From the NCBI RefSeq assembly GCF_007859735.1, contig NZ_SIHI01000014.1, forward strand, positions 1-64,000: 64,000 nucleotides of DNA. The letters are read 5' to 3'. Below are positions 62,743-64,000 of the stretch, piece after piece. This DNA comes from Thalassoglobus neptunius. GTDB taxonomy: Bacteria; Planctomycetota; Planctomycetia; Planctomycetales; Planctomycetaceae. The position numbers were made by a program, and so were the translations under genes. The notes below the pieces were generated by a model. It saw nothing but the letters and a program-made list of their open reading frames with translations. It was not told the origin of the DNA and searched no databases. Each line of letters begins with the position of its first letter. Positions within the stretch are counted from its first letter, which is position 1.

Positions 62743-64000
62743 CGTCAGGATGGATCGATGATGATGACCTGAAAGAGAAGAAGCTCGACCTTCGTCTCTG
62801 GAAGTCCCTGTTGAAGTATACGCTTCACTACCGACAAACGAGTCTGCTGTTCCTACTGGTCGCCTTCTCCGCAGCTGGCGCCGATCTCGGTTTTCCGATC
62901 ATAACAGGTGCATTGATTTCGGAGATCGATCGCGACATCTCACAGGTTAACATTGCATGGTACGCGGGTGCCTACATGACACTCGCCATCGTGTTAAGCG
63001 TCTCGATCTGCGGGTTCATTTTGTGTGCCGGTCGTATTCGAACCAATGTCAGCCATGACATTCGGCGTGATGCCTTCGAACAACTTCAACGATTGTCGTT
63101 CAGTTTTTTCGATAAACGTCCCACTGGTTGGCTGATGGCCCGACTCACGTCTGACTGCCAACGGCTTTCTGTGATTTTAGCATGGGGAGTCATGGATCTG
63201 ATCTGGGGATCAACACTCATGATCGGGATCAGTCTCGTCATGCTCTGGTACAACTGGCGCGTCGCAATCGCCGTTCTCGCTGTTGTTCCTGTTCTCTTCG
63301 CTGTGAGCATGCTCTTCAAGAAATGGATTCTTCGAACTTCACGACTGGTCCGACGAACCAATTCTCGAATCACGGGTGTCTATAACGAAGCAATTATGGG
63401 TGTCCGCACCACGAAAACATTCGTTCGGGAGGAAGACAACCTTAAGGACTTCGATCGACTGACGTCGGAAATGTATGAACACTCGGTCCGAAACGCGGTC
63501 CTTTCCGCCGTTTATCTTCCGATCGTTCTCTCATTGGGAAGTGTGGCGATCGCATCCGCACTTGTGATGGGTGGTAATCAAGTCCTTGCATCGACATTGG
63601 CCATCGGTGAGATGGTGATGTTTATGTATTACGCTCAAATGTTCTTCACTCCCGCGCAGGAAATTTCTGCATGGTTTGCCGAGCTGCAAATGGCACAAGC
63701 ATCCGCCGAGCGGGTATTGAGCCTGATCGAATCGGTCCCGGACATTCAGGACTCGGATGAGGTCAAACAACGCCTGCAAACACTGGGACACGACGGACAC
63801 CCGGATCGTCTCGGAGTGATCGAGTTTCGCGACGTTGGTTTTCGCTACGGCGATGGTCCGCAGATCATTCAACGGTTCAACCTCACCGTTCAACCGGGAG
63901 AAACGATCGCACTTGTCGGAGCCACTGGCGGTGGCAAGTCAACGGTGGTCAATCTTTTGTGCCGATTCTACGAACCGACATCTGGCGAGATTCTGATCGA
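62739..64000 (+). CDS. ABC exporter half-transporter, second subunit (runs off the window)
   Basis: The ATG overlaps the previous stop as ATGA, and the frame stays open to the window end, giving 420 codons. The protein begins MTSGWIDDDDLKEKKLDL and has six membrane helices with the family patterns SFSFFDKRPTGWLMARLTSDCQ and ITGVYNEAIMGVRTTKTFVREE. The ATPase domain begins with VIEFRDVGFRYGDGP and shows Walker A GATGGGKST (about 396-404). The signature and Walker B lie beyond the edge, so whether this half carries the intact catalytic Glu is not visible. It is the likely partner of the preceding degenerate subunit. Confidence 0.9.
   Translation, partial: MTSGWIDDDDLKEKKLDLRLWKSLLKYTLHYRQTSLLFLLVAFSAAGADLGFPIITGALISEIDRDISQVNIAWYAGAYMTLAIVLSVSICGFILCAGRIRTNVSHDIRRDAFEQLQRLSFSFFDKRPTGWLMARLTSDCQRLSVILAWGVMDLIWGSTLMIGISLVMLWYNWRVAIAVLAVVPVLFAVSMLFKKWILRTSRLVRRTNSRITGVYNEAIMGVRTTKTFVREEDNLKDFDRLTSEMYEHSVRNAVLSAVYLPIVLSLGSVAIASALVMGGNQVLASTLAIGEMVMFMYYAQMFFTPAQEISAWFAELQMAQASAERVLSLIESVPDIQDSDEVKQRLQTLGHDGHPDRLGVIEFRDVGFRYGDGPQIIQRFNLTVQPGETIALVGATGGGKSTVVNLLCRFYEPTSGEILI

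Overview
The window looks like a chromosome segment of a planctomycete, probably of the Planctomycetaceae. The sequence-level reasons are a DUF1559 pseudopilin with an N-terminal prepilin motif and an H-x-G-rich C-terminus, several secreted FG-GAP/CRTAC1-type proteins, a CotH kinase-like protein with an EF-hand, a Tat-exported Gfo/Idh/MocA oxidoreductase, a sulfatase remnant, a multihaem cytochrome lipoprotein and RHS-tip proteins of planctomycete style. No rRNA or ribosomal protein gene is present, so the placement is an inference.

Layout. 1-9.2 kb: edge of an IS3-type transposase gene, an MntR-like regulator, then mostly minus-strand metabolic or secreted genes (nucleoside hydrolase-like, Gfo/Idh/MocA, beta-propeller protein, flavin reductase, DUF4956 membrane protein, CotH protein). 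9.4-16.1 kb: an accessory island with an orphan RHS tip, an RHS-linked toxin with its immunity gene, a 5'-truncated sulfatase, a broken REP-associated transposase with a perfect hairpin, and an ApeA-like HEPN gene (probable antiphage RNase) lying between inverted copies of a 26-nt repeat. 16.1-30.3 kb: a minus-strand type VI secretion cluster, transcribed tssA-tssB-tssC-tssC2-tagJ-tssE-tssF-tssG-tssH, preceded by a FliA/WhiG-type sigma factor and a small co-transcribed protein. The sheath, baseplate-wedge and ClpV genes are here; TssK, TssJLM, Hcp and VgrG are not.

30.7-40.8 kb: secreted and surface genes: HEAT/YHS-like protein, SGNH-TPR protein, DUF1559 pseudopilin, small lipoprotein, CRTAC1 protein, TPR protein and seven-haem-motif cytochrome. 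A strong intrinsic terminator lies inside the signal-peptide codons of the CRTAC1 gene. 41-43.8 kb: an ECF sigma gene followed by three small genes (acidic Cys-containing protein, zinc ribbon, hydrophobic Gly/Ala-rich protein), divergent from a GntR-type regulator. This small operon is, to me, the least explained unit in the window. 44-57 kb: a possible haem-oxygenase-like protein, tRNA-Ser(UGA), a STAS membrane protein, a CPA1 antiporter with RCK domain, a parvulin-type PPIase, a small beta-propeller, a 1,231-residue TPR/FG-GAP protein, a metallophosphatase and an adenosine kinase. 57-64 kb: a BarA-like hybrid histidine kinase and two overlapping ABC exporter genes that probably form a heterodimer, the second running off the window.

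How parts may work together: the RHS toxin/immunity pair next to a T6SS cluster suggests interbacterial competition, and the HEPN gene adds phage defence. Intrinsic hairpins after tssC, after the pseudopilin and inside the CRTAC1 start suggest control of expression levels by termination.
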